10,273 nt of DNA from Pseudomonadota bacterium (GCA_021779655.1 JAJYAF010000046.1:1-10273); one strand, 5' to 3'. Positions 1 through 7,074 are shown, counted from the first letter of the stretch. Notes: generated from the letters alone by a model not told the origin. Translations and numbers: made by a program.

Positions 1-778
1 CCGCCATCACCACCAGCGCCGCCGCGCCGTCATTGATCCCGGATGCGTTGCCGGCGGTTACCGTACCGTCCTTCTGGAAGGCCGGCTTGAGCTTCGCCAT
101 CGTCTCGGGCGAGGCGTCGTGGCGGATATATTCATCGTCGGCAACCGTCACGTCACCCTTGCGGGAGGCCACCACGACCGGGGCGATCTCGTCCTTGAAG
201 CGTCCGGCCTTCTGCGCGGCGGAGGCGCGCTGCTGGCTCGTCACGGCGAATTCGTCCTGCTGCTGGCGGGTGATCTGGTACTCCTTGGCCACGTTCTCCG
301 CCGTCACGCCCATGTGGTAGCCGTGGAAGGCGTCCCACAGCCCGTCCTTCAGCATGGTATCCAGGAAATCGGCGCTGCCCATCTTGATTCCCGCCCGCAG
401 ATAGGCGGCATGCGGCGCCTGGCTCATGCTCTCCTGGCCGCCGGCAACGACGATCGCGCTTTCGCCGGTGCGAACCTGCTGAGCCGCCAGCGCCACCGCG
501 CGCAGGCCCGAGCCGCAAAGCTGGTTGATCCCGAAGGCGGTTTTACTGTCCGGCAGCCCGGCGCCGATGGCGGCCTGGCGCGCCGGATTCTGCCCCTGGC
601 CGGCGGAGAGGATCTGACCCATGATCACTTCCTCCACATCTTCCGCGGCAAGTCCCGCCCGTTCCATCGCCGCCTTCAGCGCCACGATACCCAGCTTGTG
701 CGCCGGCAGTGCGGCAAAAGCACCGTTGAAACTGCCCACCGGCGTCCGCGCGGCGGAAACGATGACGATATCATCCAT
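1..778 (-). CDS. phaA: Acetyl-CoA acetyltransferase (beta-ketothiolase), N-terminal part
   Basis: This thiolase condenses two acetyl-CoA to acetoacetyl-CoA, the first step of PHB synthesis, or cleaves it in the reverse direction. The protein begins [17 protein letters not shown], a typical thiolase start. It carries the nucleophile motif INQLCGSGL with Cys88, matching Cys89 of the Zoogloea enzyme, and later [11 protein letters not shown] and [11 protein letters not shown]. About 259 of the usual 390 or so residues are visible. The C-terminal His and second Cys lie beyond base 1, so completeness of the active site cannot be judged. An AGGAAG ribosome site (790-785) sits six bases before the ATG. 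It lies 77 bases downstream of the PhaC-like gene on the same strand, so it is probably the last visible gene of a PHA operon. The thiolase family is certain; the PHB-specific name is inferred from neighbours. Confidence 0.93.
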   Translation of the reverse strand, partial: MDDIVIVSAARTPVGSFNGAFAALPAHKLGIVALKAAMERAGLAAEDVEEVIMGQILSAGQGQNPARQAAIGAGLPDSKTAFGINQLCGSGLRAVALAAQQVRTGESAIVVAGGQESMSQAPHAAYLRAGIKMGSADFLDTMLKDGLWDAFHGYHMGVTAENVAKEYQITRQQQDEFAVTSQQRASAAQKAGRFKDEIAPVVVASRKGDVTVADDEYIRHDASPETMAKLKPAFQKDGTVTAGNASGINDGAAALVVMA

Positions 779-855
779 GATTGACTTCCTTTTTCCTTGC
801 ACTCGGTTGGTAGGGAGCAATGTACGAGACGGCTCCGCATCAGGATAAGCAGGCT

Positions 856-1956
856 TTAAGATAAGCCAAGCAGCCAATCCGCGAAAGGCTGCCATAATAC
901 GTCCCGGGCATGGGTGCCAGCCACCATTCCGATATGTCCGGCCTCGGGCGCGATTATGGTCGCGTTTCTGAAGGCAAGGGCGAGCGGTTCCGCGCTTTGC
1001 GGCGGCACCAGCCGGTCGCGGGCGGGAATGGCGCAGAATACCGGCTGTTCGTAACGCGCGGGATGAACGGCCAACCCGGCGACCCGCCAGTTGCCAGCCG
1101 CGGTCGTGTTTTCGCCGTACCAGCCGCCGATGGCCTCCCGGGCCACGGGCGCGGCCAGCGGCACGCCATCGGCCAGCCAGTCCTCCAGAGCCACGAAGCG
1201 CCGTGCCCGCGGGCTGGTTTTATCGGTCCGGGCGAAGCTGCGGTATTTTTCACCCACTCCGAACGGATCGATCAGGGTGAACAAGGTTTGCAGCGCATCA
1301 ATCGGCAGGGTGCCGGAAAACCGCATCATCGGCTCCAGCATCGGCAGGCTCTGGCTCAGAGACTTTGCCTGCGCGGGATCGGCGGCCTGGAAATCCCAGG
1401 GCGTTGCCAGCAGCGCAAGGGCTTTTATCTTGGCCGGCTGGCGCAACGCCGCAGCCAGAGCGAGCAGTCCGCCCATGCAGTACCCCGCCAGCACCACCGG
1501 GCCAGGCACCGCGCCGAGCGCGCGCTCCAGCCGGCCGGCGATATAATCGGTCAGCGTAAACCCGCGCTCGGCCTCACCCGGCCAGCCCCAATCCAGCAGA
1601 TAGGGATGCACCCCGCGCGCGGCGAGCCAGCGCAGCATGGATTCCTCGGGCATCAAGTCCAGGATATAAGCGCGGTTGATCAGGCTGGGCACGAAAACCG
1701 TGACGACACCCTCGCCACCATAATCCAGCAGGCGCGTTTCCTCTTCCGCCCAGATCCCCGGCGGATCCTCCGCGCCGCGGATATAGTTGTCGCGCCGGTA
1801 GGCGGCGATGCCCGCTACCAGTTCGCCGTCCTGCTGCGCCGCGCTCTCGAAAGCGGCTCTAAGGCGTTCCGGATCGGGCGGCCCGTCCAGGCCGGCCGCG
1901 CCGTCCGGCCCGCTCGAAAGCGGCAAGCCGAGATTCCAACTCCGCAATGCGTTCAT
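856..1956 (-). CDS. phaC: Class III-like polyhydroxyalkanoate synthase (PhaC-type alpha/beta hydrolase)
   Basis: Likely polymerises 3-hydroxyacyl-CoA into PHA at the granule surface. Numbering from the ATG at 1956 (366 residues), the lipase-like box GYCMGG has Cys160, Asp314 lies in PARDRLVPP, and His341 in EAGHIGM. The spacing is close to the Cys149/Asp302/His331 triad of Allochromatium PhaC. VPSLINRAYILDL and YLLDWGWP also resemble class III synthases. Class I enzymes are near 560-600 residues, so this is a short type. The frame is open up to an ATG at 2064, but family similarity begins near PDPERLRAAF. I therefore prefer the ATG at 1956, with 1974 as an alternative. All usable starts lie inside the preceding gene in another frame, and no strong ribosome site is visible, so translation is probably coupled. 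A related PHA depolymerase or other hydrolase remains possible. Confidence 0.85.
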   Translation of the reverse strand: MNALRSWNLGLPLSSGPDGAAGLDGPPDPERLRAAFESAAQQDGELVAGIAAYRRDNYIRGAEDPPGIWAEEETRLLDYGGEGVVTVFVPSLINRAYILDLMPEESMLRWLAARGVHPYLLDWGWPGEAERGFTLTDYIAGRLERALGAVPGPVVLAGYCMGGLLALAAALRQPAKIKALALLATPWDFQAADPAQAKSLSQSLPMLEPMMRFSGTLPIDALQTLFTLIDPFGVGEKYRSFARTDKTSPRARRFVALEDWLADGVPLAAPVAREAIGGWYGENTTAAGNWRVAGLAVHPARYEQPVFCAIPARDRLVPPQSAEPLALAFRNATIIAPEAGHIGMVAGTHARDVLWQPFADWLLGLS

Positions 1957-2224
1957 GAAGCCGCCGGGCCGCATCGCCGCCAAGGTCAGATGCAGCAGCA
2001 GCGGACGCGGCCCCCGGCGGTTGAGCGGTGCCGGCAGCTCCGGCCGGCGTCCCGCCCCGCTCATCGAACGGCCTGGGGATGAATTGCAGCGCCGCAGTCA
2101 TGCTGCCGGCCCAAAGTGCGATCAGCGCTGTCCAGGATTCGCGCAATTCCCGGTCGGCGGCCATGGCCGCCATCTCGCTCTGCCACAGCGTCACCCAGTC
2201 TTCGGCCAAGGCGTTGTTGTTCAC
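1859..2224 (-). CDS. Small coiled-coil protein upstream of PhaC, possible PhaE-like partner
   Basis: This 121-residue protein has no function I can name with certainty. It starts with GTG. Residues 1-50 are a tryptophan-rich amphipathic part (DWVTLWQSEMAAMAADRE, then SWTALIALWAG), residues 55-83 a Gly/Ala/Pro-rich linker, and residues 86-104 a heptad-like coiled coil (RLHERIAELESRLAAFE). The basic tail RRGRPGRAARSGTP lies within the overlap with phaC. Class III PHA synthases need a second subunit, PhaE, about 360 residues long with a helical body and a C-terminal coiled coil. A compact helix-linker-coil protein directly before a class III-like PhaC suggests the same role in miniature; this is inference. 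A phasin-like or granule-targeting role is an alternative. That it is coding is supported by the regular helix and coil pattern, the operon position and the clean reading frame. Confidence 0.7.
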   Translation of the reverse strand: MNNNALAEDWVTLWQSEMAAMAADRELRESWTALIALWAGSMTAALQFIPRPFDERGGTPAGAAGTAQPPGAASAAAASDLGGDAARRLHERIAELESRLAAFERAGRRGRPGRAARSGTP

Positions 2225-2250
2225 TCGAACTGCTCACCGGATTTAGTCAT
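2221..2250 (-). other. Possible nine-codon leader ORF coupled to the PHA operon
   Basis: Reading leftward, an ATG at 2250 opens MTKSGEQFE and stops with TGA at 2223-2221, which overlaps the GTG start of the coiled-coil gene as GTGA. A GGAG stretch (2266-2263) lies 12 bases upstream. Such overlaps often couple translation, but an ORF this short can arise by chance. Confidence 0.2.
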
Positions 2251-2342
2251 TCCCCATTATTTCTCCACCTGCTCCGCCACCGCCCGCCCTGATAGCCCAG
2301 AACGGCACCGCTTCCTATCCGCTTCGCGCGTCATCCTGGCGA

Positions 2343-2404
2343 TTTGCCCGGCTTTGCCGCGCATCGGCCATTGCATGGCGCCTCAAGCTATGTAACCTGC
2401 GCAG
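2343..2404. promoter_or_regulatory. TGC/GCA-rich candidate PhaR operator
   Basis: The divergent region between the PHA operon and phaR contains TTTGCCCGG, then TGC-CGC-GCA (2355-2363), TTGCAT (2371-2376) and the palindrome CTGCGCAG (2397-2404). PhaR proteins of Paracoccus and Rhodobacter bind TGC-rich sites of the form TGC-N3/4-GCA and repress their own gene. Position and motif fit autoregulation, and perhaps joint control of the leftward operon. No convincing -35/-10 pair was found, so the promoters are not placed. Confidence 0.35.
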
Positions 2405-2443
2405 CGGCCCGTTCAGTGTCTGTCAAGCGCCGGGAGCTGGAGA

Positions 2444-3064
2444 ATGAGTGAAACAACGCAGGACATGCAAAATCCCGGCCCGAAACCCGTTATTGTCAAA
2501 AAATACGCCAATCGGCGCCTCTATAACACCGAAAGCTCCAGCTACATCACCCTGGAAAATCTGGCGGACATGGTGCGCGAGGATAAACATTTCATTGTTT
2601 ATGACGCGAAATCCGGGGAAGACATCACCCGTGCCGTGCTGACCCAGATTATTGTCGAGGAGGAAGGCAAAGGCAAGGCCCTGCTTCCCACCACCTTTCT
2701 CCGTCAGTTGATCGGGCTTTACGGCAACAGCATGCAAAGCATGGTCCCGCGTTTCCTGGAAACGGCGATGGCGAATTTCGCCCGGCAGCAGGAGAATATC
2801 CGGGATGCGATGCAGAAAACGATTAGCCCTTTCCTGCCGCCGGGCATGGGCGATGTGGGCCGCAAGAACCTTGAAATGATGGAGCGCGCGATGACCCTGT
2901 TCAGCCCGTTCTACCCGGGGAGCGAATCGAGGCCGGAGCAACCGTCGGGCAGCGATTACCAGGAGGAGATCGATAGCCTCCAGGCGGAGGTTGAGCGGCT
3001 GCAGGCGGAAGTGCAACAGCTGCGGCGGCAATTGGGAAGCCCGCGCGGCAAAACCTCGGAATAG
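2444..3064 (+). CDS. phaR: Polyhydroxyalkanoate synthesis repressor PhaR
   Basis: PhaR is a cytoplasmic DNA-binding protein that also binds PHB granules. It represses phasin and PHA genes and is released when polymer accumulates. The 206-residue product has the PHB/PHA accumulation regulator DNA-binding domain at about 15-75 (IVKKYANRRLYNTESSSYI, then YDAKSGEDITRAVLTQI). A second accumulation domain follows at about 80-120 (LLPTTFLRQLIGLYG), and a leucine/glutamine-rich coiled coil at about 172-197 (DSLQAEVERLQAEVQQLRR). Length and domain order are normal. A GGAG ribosome site (CGGGAGCTGGAGA) precedes the ATG. The gene is divergent from the PHA operon and is followed by a hairpin with a T tract. 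I am confident of the identity. Confidence 0.96.
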   Translation: MSETTQDMQNPGPKPVIVKKYANRRLYNTESSSYITLENLADMVREDKHFIVYDAKSGEDITRAVLTQIIVEEEGKGKALLPTTFLRQLIGLYGNSMQSMVPRFLETAMANFARQQENIRDAMQKTISPFLPPGMGDVGRKNLEMMERAMTLFSPFYPGSESRPEQPSGSDYQEEIDSLQAEVERLQAEVQQLRRQLGSPRGKTSE

Positions 3065-3068
3065 CGCC

Positions 3069-3109
3069 CCGGCCCGCCCCATCCGGGTCGGATCCGGCCG
3101 GCGTTTTTT
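3069..3109 (+). terminator. Probable rho-independent terminator after phaR
   Basis: Arms CCGGCC (3069-3074) and GGCCGG (3096-3101) pair perfectly and enclose a second small hairpin, ATCCG-GGT-CGGAT (3081-3093). Two bases after the stem comes a run of six T (3104-3109). The phaR stop codon lies five bases upstream. Confidence 0.55.
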
Positions 3110-3185
3110 GAGCCAGCGCATTGCGCGTTCCGGAAACAGCGGCACAATTGGTAAAAGTGCCATGAATCGTCTAGGAGACATCGCC

Positions 3186-3809
3186 ATGAGACCCGTTCCT
3201 CCCGCGCTGGCCGTGCTTGCGGTGCTGGCCAGCCTTGGCTTTGCGGCCCCCAGGGCGATCGCGCAAGCCAGCCCGACAGGCAATATGCATTCACCGCAGA
3301 TGCAGCCGCAGGCCTCGGAGGAGACGCCGCTGCCGGATGCGATTCCCGGCGCCGGCGGTCAGCGGCTGCGCACCTCGCAGGACCTTTCCAAGCCGCAAAG
3401 CGGTGATCCCACGGCCCAGCTTTTCGATGCGGTCAATCGCAACGACTACAACGCCGCACAGGACGCGATCAGCCGCGGCGCCGATCTGAACGCGCAGAAC
3501 GCGCTTGGCGAAACACCCATCGCGCTTTCGGTGGCGCTCAACCACAACAGCATCACCTTCCTGCTGCTGGCTTCGCGCAATGATGCCGGATCGGGTGTAC
3601 CAGACCAGCTCGCAACCCCGATCCCAGTGGCCGCGCCCGCGGCGCTGCCGCACGGGCCTGCCCGCAGGCACACCGCGCCGGCCGCCGCCATGCCAGCCCG
3701 GTTTATGGAAAAGCCAGCCGTGATACCGGCCGCGCCACGCCGCGCCGCTGTTCCGGCCGCCCCCGGCACGCCGAACCCGAGCGCCGGTTTCCTGGGCTTC
3801 AATCCTTAA
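3186..3809 (+). CDS. Secreted protein with ankyrin-like repeat segment
   Basis: The product has 207 residues. Residues 1-26 look like a signal peptide: Arg2, a hydrophobic run (ALAVLAVLASLGFAA), then AIA before Gln27. Residues about 74-130 resemble one to two ankyrin repeats (AQLFDAVNRNDYNAAQDAI, SRGADLNAQNALGETPIALSVA). The C-terminal 65 residues are Ala/Pro-rich and low in complexity. A periplasmic protein-interaction role is likely, but no partner is evident. An upstream ATG at 3162 is in frame, but AGGAG (3173-3177) lies eight bases before the ATG at 3186 and the signal peptide starts there, so I chose the latter. It lies alone between phaR and the dehydrogenase pair, each with its own signals, so it is probably transcribed separately. 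The exact function is unknown. Confidence 0.82.
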   Translation: MRPVPPALAVLAVLASLGFAAPRAIAQASPTGNMHSPQMQPQASEETPLPDAIPGAGGQRLRTSQDLSKPQSGDPTAQLFDAVNRNDYNAAQDAISRGADLNAQNALGETPIALSVALNHNSITFLLLASRNDAGSGVPDQLATPIPVAAPAALPHGPARRHTAPAAAMPARFMEKPAVIPAAPRRAAVPAAPGTPNPSAGFLGFNP

Positions 3810-3813
3810 AAAC

Positions 3814-3856
3814 CTCGGGCCATCGCTGAAACGCCGCAAGCGGTCTGGCGGCCGAG
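3814..3856 (+). terminator. Possible terminator hairpin after the ankyrin-like gene
   Basis: CTCGGgCC (3814-3821) pairs with GGCCGAG (3850-3856) apart from one bulged G, and the loop holds the small hairpin CCGC-AA-GCGG. No T tract follows, only AT-rich sequence. The structure starts five bases after the gene's stop, so it may end or stabilise that transcript. Confidence 0.3.
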
Positions 3857-3866
3857 TTGGAATAGT

Positions 3867-3897
3867 CTTATAATAATATAAAATAAGCCGGAGGGAC
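3867..3897 (+). promoter_or_regulatory. AT-rich promoter region and ribosome site of the acyl-CoA dehydrogenase pair
   Basis: A perfect TATAAT (3869-3874) lies in a sharply AT-rich island within GC-rich flanks. No good -35 is found 16-18 bases upstream, so an activator may be needed. Inverted arms TTATA (3868-3872) and TATAA (3877-3881) overlap the -10 element and could be a repressor site. GGAGGG (3890-3895) then precedes the ATG at 3901. Confidence 0.45.
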
Positions 3898-3900
3898 GCC

Positions 3901-5118
3901 ATGGATCTGACACCCACACCCAGACACGGCGCATTGCGCGAGGAGATCGACGCCTTCCTCGCCGCGCATCGCGATATCGCGCCGCGCCCGGGCGGCGGAC
4001 GCAAGCGGCCTGACCGCAAGGCGCTCGACTGGCAGGCCCTGCTGCTCAAGCACGGCTATTTCGCGCGCACCATCCCGCGCGAATACGGCGGCTTCGGCGC
4101 GCCGCATGACGTCATCGAGCTGGCGATCATCGCCGATGCCTTCAGCCGCGCCGGCCTCTCGTCCGGTATTCACAACCAGGGCATCAGCATGCTGGTGCCC
4201 ACGCTCCTGGAAGTCGGCACCGAGACGCAGAAGCGGCGCTGGATTGGCCCAACCATCCGCGGCGAGGTGATCTGGTGCCAGGGCTATTCAGAGCCCGGCT
4301 CGGGCTCCGACCTGGCGGCCGCGCAGACCCGCGCCACGGTCGAGGATGGGCATTTCGTCATCAATGGACAGAAGATCTGGACCAGTTCGGCGCATTTCGC
4401 CGACATGATGTTCCTGCTCTGCCGCACCGAGCCCGACAAGCCGAAGCATGCCGGCCTGTCCTACCTGTTGGTGCCGATGGACACGCCGGGGATCGAGGTG
4501 CGGCCGCTGCGGACCATGACCGGCCGGGCGGAGTTCAACGAGACCTTTTTCACGGACGCGCGCGTACCGGTGGACCAGATCGTGATGGGCCGCGGCGACG
4601 GCTGGCAGGTCGCCAATATTACCCTCAAATATGAACGGATGCTGCTCGGTAGTCCCAACAAGCTGCTGCAGCGGCTCGAAGCACTCCGCCGCGTCATGGC
4701 GCAGCCCGGCCCCGACGGCACGCGCCTGCTCGACCGCGCGGAATGGCGCGACCGGCTGCTGCGCCTGCAAGGCGAGGTGATCGCGGCGCACAACCACAAT
4801 CTGCGCCTGCTGACGGAAACGGCCGAGGGAGTGGATTCGGGCCTCGGCCGCCTTATCGTGAAATATCATGGCAGCATGCTCGCGCATCGGCTCTCCTCTA
4901 TGGCACTCGACATCATGGGCAGCGCCGGCCTGCCCTACGAACCGCGGGGTGAGATGGCCGAGGATGACCCCGCCACCACCTGGCAGATCGACTACATGTA
5001 CGATATCGCCATCGTCATCGGCGGCGGGTCGTCCAATATCCAGAAGAACATCATCGGCGAACGCGGCCTCGGCCTGCCGCGCGAGCCGAAGGCGGCGGTG
5101 CCGGCGGGGAGGAACTGA
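3901..5118 (+). CDS. Acyl-CoA dehydrogenase, catalytic-type subunit
   Basis: This FAD enzyme introduces the 2,3 double bond into an acyl-CoA. The 405 residues match the family length. Visible motifs are WCQGYSEPGSGSDLA (125-139, FAD and substrate contacts), INGQKIWTSSAHFAD (154-168), and a C-terminal helical domain with GSAGLPYEPRG and IGGGSSNIQKNIIGERGLG. The MCAD-type Glu position (usual motif YEGT) is occupied by Gly in IGGGSS. However, Glu245 in LKYERMLLG aligns with the catalytic Glu of isovaleryl-CoA dehydrogenase (LERLVL), so the base is probably there. The sequence resembles PimC, the large subunit of pimeloyl-CoA dehydrogenase. The next gene, another dehydrogenase-like protein, starts one base after the stop, so the two are probably made together. 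Substrate unknown. Confidence 0.93.
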   Translation: MDLTPTPRHGALREEIDAFLAAHRDIAPRPGGGRKRPDRKALDWQALLLKHGYFARTIPREYGGFGAPHDVIELAIIADAFSRAGLSSGIHNQGISMLVPTLLEVGTETQKRRWIGPTIRGEVIWCQGYSEPGSGSDLAAAQTRATVEDGHFVINGQKIWTSSAHFADMMFLLCRTEPDKPKHAGLSYLLVPMDTPGIEVRPLRTMTGRAEFNETFFTDARVPVDQIVMGRGDGWQVANITLKYERMLLGSPNKLLQRLEALRRVMAQPGPDGTRLLDRAEWRDRLLRLQGEVIAAHNHNLRLLTETAEGVDSGLGRLIVKYHGSMLAHRLSSMALDIMGSAGLPYEPRGEMAEDDPATTWQIDYMYDIAIVIGGGSSNIQKNIIGERGLGLPREPKAAVPAGRN

Positions 5119-5119
5119 G

Positions 5120-6217
5120 ATGCGCTTCGGATTAACGGAAGACCAGGGATTGTTCGGCCGTTCGCTGCGCGGCTTCCTTGCGGACCGGCTGCCGGTCGAC
5201 ACGCTGCGCGCCCTCGCCGAGCCCGGCACCGGCTTCGATGCCGGGTTGTGGGGCGGCCTTGGCGCGCTTGGCCTGCACGGGCTGCTGGTGCCCCAGGAGC
5301 ATGGCGGAGCGGGGCTTGGCATGCTCGACGCCGCTTTGGCGGCCGAGGCCCTCGGCTATCATGCCGCTCCTGTGCCCTTCGCGGCGGCCCTGGTGATGGC
5401 CGTGCAGGCCTTTCGCGGCGCCGGCGATGCCGAGCAGCAGCGCCAGTGGCTGCCGCGCATTGCCGCCGGCGAAATGCGCATCGGCCTCGGCTTCGCGGGG
5501 CTGGCGGGGCAAACCGGCCACGCGGCGCTGCGGCTTGAAGACGGAGGCCTCTCCGGGGCGCTGGACGGGCTGATGGATGGCGGTGAGGCCACCCATTTCC
5601 TCGCCTATTTGCCCGACGGCCGTGCCGCGCTGATCGAGGCCGGCGCCCCGGGGGTGACCGCCACGCTTCGGCGCAGCGTGGACCGCACCCGCCCGCTCCT
5701 GGATCTCGTCCTCGCCGGAGCGGCGCCGGTGGCGCTGCTGCAATCCTCGAACGATCCGCTCGCCACCGCCCGGCGGGTGCGCGACGCGGGACGGGTGATG
5801 CTGGCGGCCGATACGCTCGGCGCGGCGCAGAATATGCTCGACCGCGCGGTGGCCTATGCCAAGGAGCGGATGCAGTTCGGCCGCGTCATCGGCAGCTTCC
5901 AAGGCGTGAAGTATATGTGCGCCGATATGGCGACCATGCTCGAACCCTGCCGCGCCATGGTCTGGTATGCCGCCTACGCGCAGGACGCGGTGCCGGAGGA
6001 AGCCGCCATGGCCGCCTCTCACGCCAAAGCCCATCTCGCCGAGGTGGGGCGCGAGGTGGCGCGGCTTGCCACTGAAGTGCATGGCGGCATGGGTTTTACC
6101 GACCTGCTGGGCCTGCATTTCCAGTTCAAGCGCATCACCTTCGATCGGCAGGTCCTCGGCGGGCCCGAGCAGTGCCGGCACGATGCGGCGGTGGCGCAGG
6201 GCTGGATCGCCGCCTGA
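5120..6217 (+). CDS. Acyl-CoA dehydrogenase-like partner subunit, probably non-catalytic
   Basis: This 365-residue protein keeps the dehydrogenase fold: N-terminal MRFGLTEDQGLFGRSLRGF, the dimer-interface FAD motif AKERMQFGRVIGSFQ (247-261) and HGGMGFTDLLGLH (321-333). The middle beta domain lacks the usual cofactor motifs: GLGFAGLAGQTGH stands where a CxxxTEPxxGSD-like segment is expected. The position of the catalytic Glu in the sister subunit is Gly224 here (DAGRVMLA). This pattern is that of the second subunit in heteromeric dehydrogenases such as PimD or the FadE28/FadE29 pair. Its start overlaps a GGGGAGGAA ribosome site at the end of the upstream gene, which fits equal expression. The family call is firm; loss of activity is inferred by hand alignment. 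Confidence 0.9.
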   Translation: MRFGLTEDQGLFGRSLRGFLADRLPVDTLRALAEPGTGFDAGLWGGLGALGLHGLLVPQEHGGAGLGMLDAALAAEALGYHAAPVPFAAALVMAVQAFRGAGDAEQQRQWLPRIAAGEMRIGLGFAGLAGQTGHAALRLEDGGLSGALDGLMDGGEATHFLAYLPDGRAALIEAGAPGVTATLRRSVDRTRPLLDLVLAGAAPVALLQSSNDPLATARRVRDAGRVMLAADTLGAAQNMLDRAVAYAKERMQFGRVIGSFQGVKYMCADMATMLEPCRAMVWYAAYAQDAVPEEAAMAASHAKAHLAEVGREVARLATEVHGGMGFTDLLGLHFQFKRITFDRQVLGGPEQCRHDAAVAQGWIAA

Positions 6218-6242
6218 GTTCCGCAAGCGGACAATACACGCC

Positions 6243-6998
6243 CTACCCCTTTCGCGGTCTTGCCCCCAGCATGGCATGCGGTTCGTCGCCTTCCCAGGCC
6301 CGCGCGAAACAATCAATGCCGGCGGCGATCGCCCCGCTCAAAGGCAATTCCTGCCATTCGGCAATCAGCGCTTTCTGCAACCGTACCGCTTGAGGGCCGG
6401 CCCGCAAAATCGTCTCGGTCAGGTTCTGGATCGCATCGTCAATGGCGTGCTCCGGCACGACGTCTTCCACCAGCCCCCAGTTGAGCGCCTCGGCAGCGCC
6501 AATCGTCTCACCTGTGAAAAGCATGCGATTGGCGCGGCCGAGGCCGATGAGCCGTGGAAGCACGGCTGCCTCGACCACCGAAGGTAAACCAAGCTTGACC
6601 TCGGGCATGGCGAAACGCGCATTGGTGGCGGCGACCCGCAGATCGCAGGAGGCGGCGAGTTCCAGGCCGGCGCCAAGGCATGGTCCCACGATCCGCGCGA
6701 CCACCGGCACCGGCACGGCACGAACCGCGGCGCAGGCTTGATGGACCCGGGTAATGAAACGGCGAGCGGCTTCTGTGCCGCTGAGCGCCGCCATTTCGCC
6801 GAGATCCGCACCGCTGGCAAAGGCCCGTTCGCCGGCACCACGGAGCACGATCATCCGTAACGCGGGATCCCGGCCCAATTCGGCCGTGCGTTCGGCCAGC
6901 GCATGCAGGGTCTCGCTGTTCAGGGCATTCAGTTTGGCGGGACGATCGATCGAGATGACGGCAACCCCCTGGGGCCGCCGATCGACAATGACGGGCAT
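6243..6998 (-). CDS. Enoyl-CoA hydratase/isomerase family protein
   Basis: Crotonase-fold enzyme, probably hydrating 2-enoyl-CoA to 3-hydroxyacyl-CoA. The 251 residues are of normal length. The oxyanion-hole segment FASGADLGEM lies at 60-69 and the second one, GPCLGAGLELA, at 105-115. Both acid residues of classical hydratases are present: Glu113 in GLELA and Glu133 in AMPEVKLG. The sequence GLPSVVEAAVLPRLIG then follows, where Ser-Val-Val replaces the more common Gly-rich stretch of FadB-like members. AAAGGA lies about eight bases before the ATG. It converges on the dehydrogenase pair with 25 bases between stop codons, so it is not in their operon but may share their pathway. Isomerase or other crotonase activity cannot be excluded. 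Confidence 0.92.
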   Translation of the reverse strand: MPVIVDRRPQGVAVISIDRPAKLNALNSETLHALAERTAELGRDPALRMIVLRGAGERAFASGADLGEMAALSGTEAARRFITRVHQACAAVRAVPVPVVARIVGPCLGAGLELAASCDLRVAATNARFAMPEVKLGLPSVVEAAVLPRLIGLGRANRMLFTGETIGAAEALNWGLVEDVVPEHAIDDAIQNLTETILRAGPQAVRLQKALIAEWQELPLSGAIAAGIDCFARAWEGDEPHAMLGARPRKG

Positions 6999-7049
6999 TC
7001 GCGTGATCCTTTCCGGGTGAAGGTTTTATCCCGAGCCATGGGCCGGCCA

Positions 7050-7074
7050 GGCCGAACTATTGTTTTTGTCGGCC
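7050..7074. other. Inverted repeat directly 3' of the tRNA
   Basis: GGCCGA (7050-7055) and TCGGCC (7069-7074) are perfect inverted arms around a 13-base AT-rich loop, starting three bases beyond the tRNA CCA end. On the tRNA strand no T run follows the stem, so this is a weak terminator or processing-signal candidate. Confidence 0.3.

Noticed and set aside
119..784. Plus-strand frame of 221 codons opposite phaA
   Set aside because: The minus-strand thiolase, with its active-site Cys motif and ribosome site, explains the sequence.
910..2082. Long plus-strand frame (390 codons) opposite the PhaC-like gene
   Set aside because: It is rich in Arg, Gly, Pro, Gln and His, has no recognisable domain, and lies antisense to a gene with a complete catalytic triad. 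It is a typical GC-rich shadow frame.
2308..2325. Direct repeat CCGCTTC with an 11-base period upstream of phaR
   Set aside because: There are only two seven-base copies in GC-rich sequence without a promoter in register; chance is a sufficient explanation.
2423..3283. Minus-strand frame of 286 codons opposite phaR
   Set aside because: It has no family similarity and covers both a well-conserved regulator and the terminator-like hairpin.
6220..6231. Bidirectional terminator between the dehydrogenase pair and the hydratase
   Set aside because: The TCCGC-AA-GCGGA hairpin has a five-pair stem, a two-base loop and no T tract on either side.
4288..6316. Two long minus-strand frames (344 and 394 codons) opposite the dehydrogenase pair
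   Set aside because: Composition is His/Arg/Gly-rich without motifs, and the plus-strand proteins are clearly conserved.
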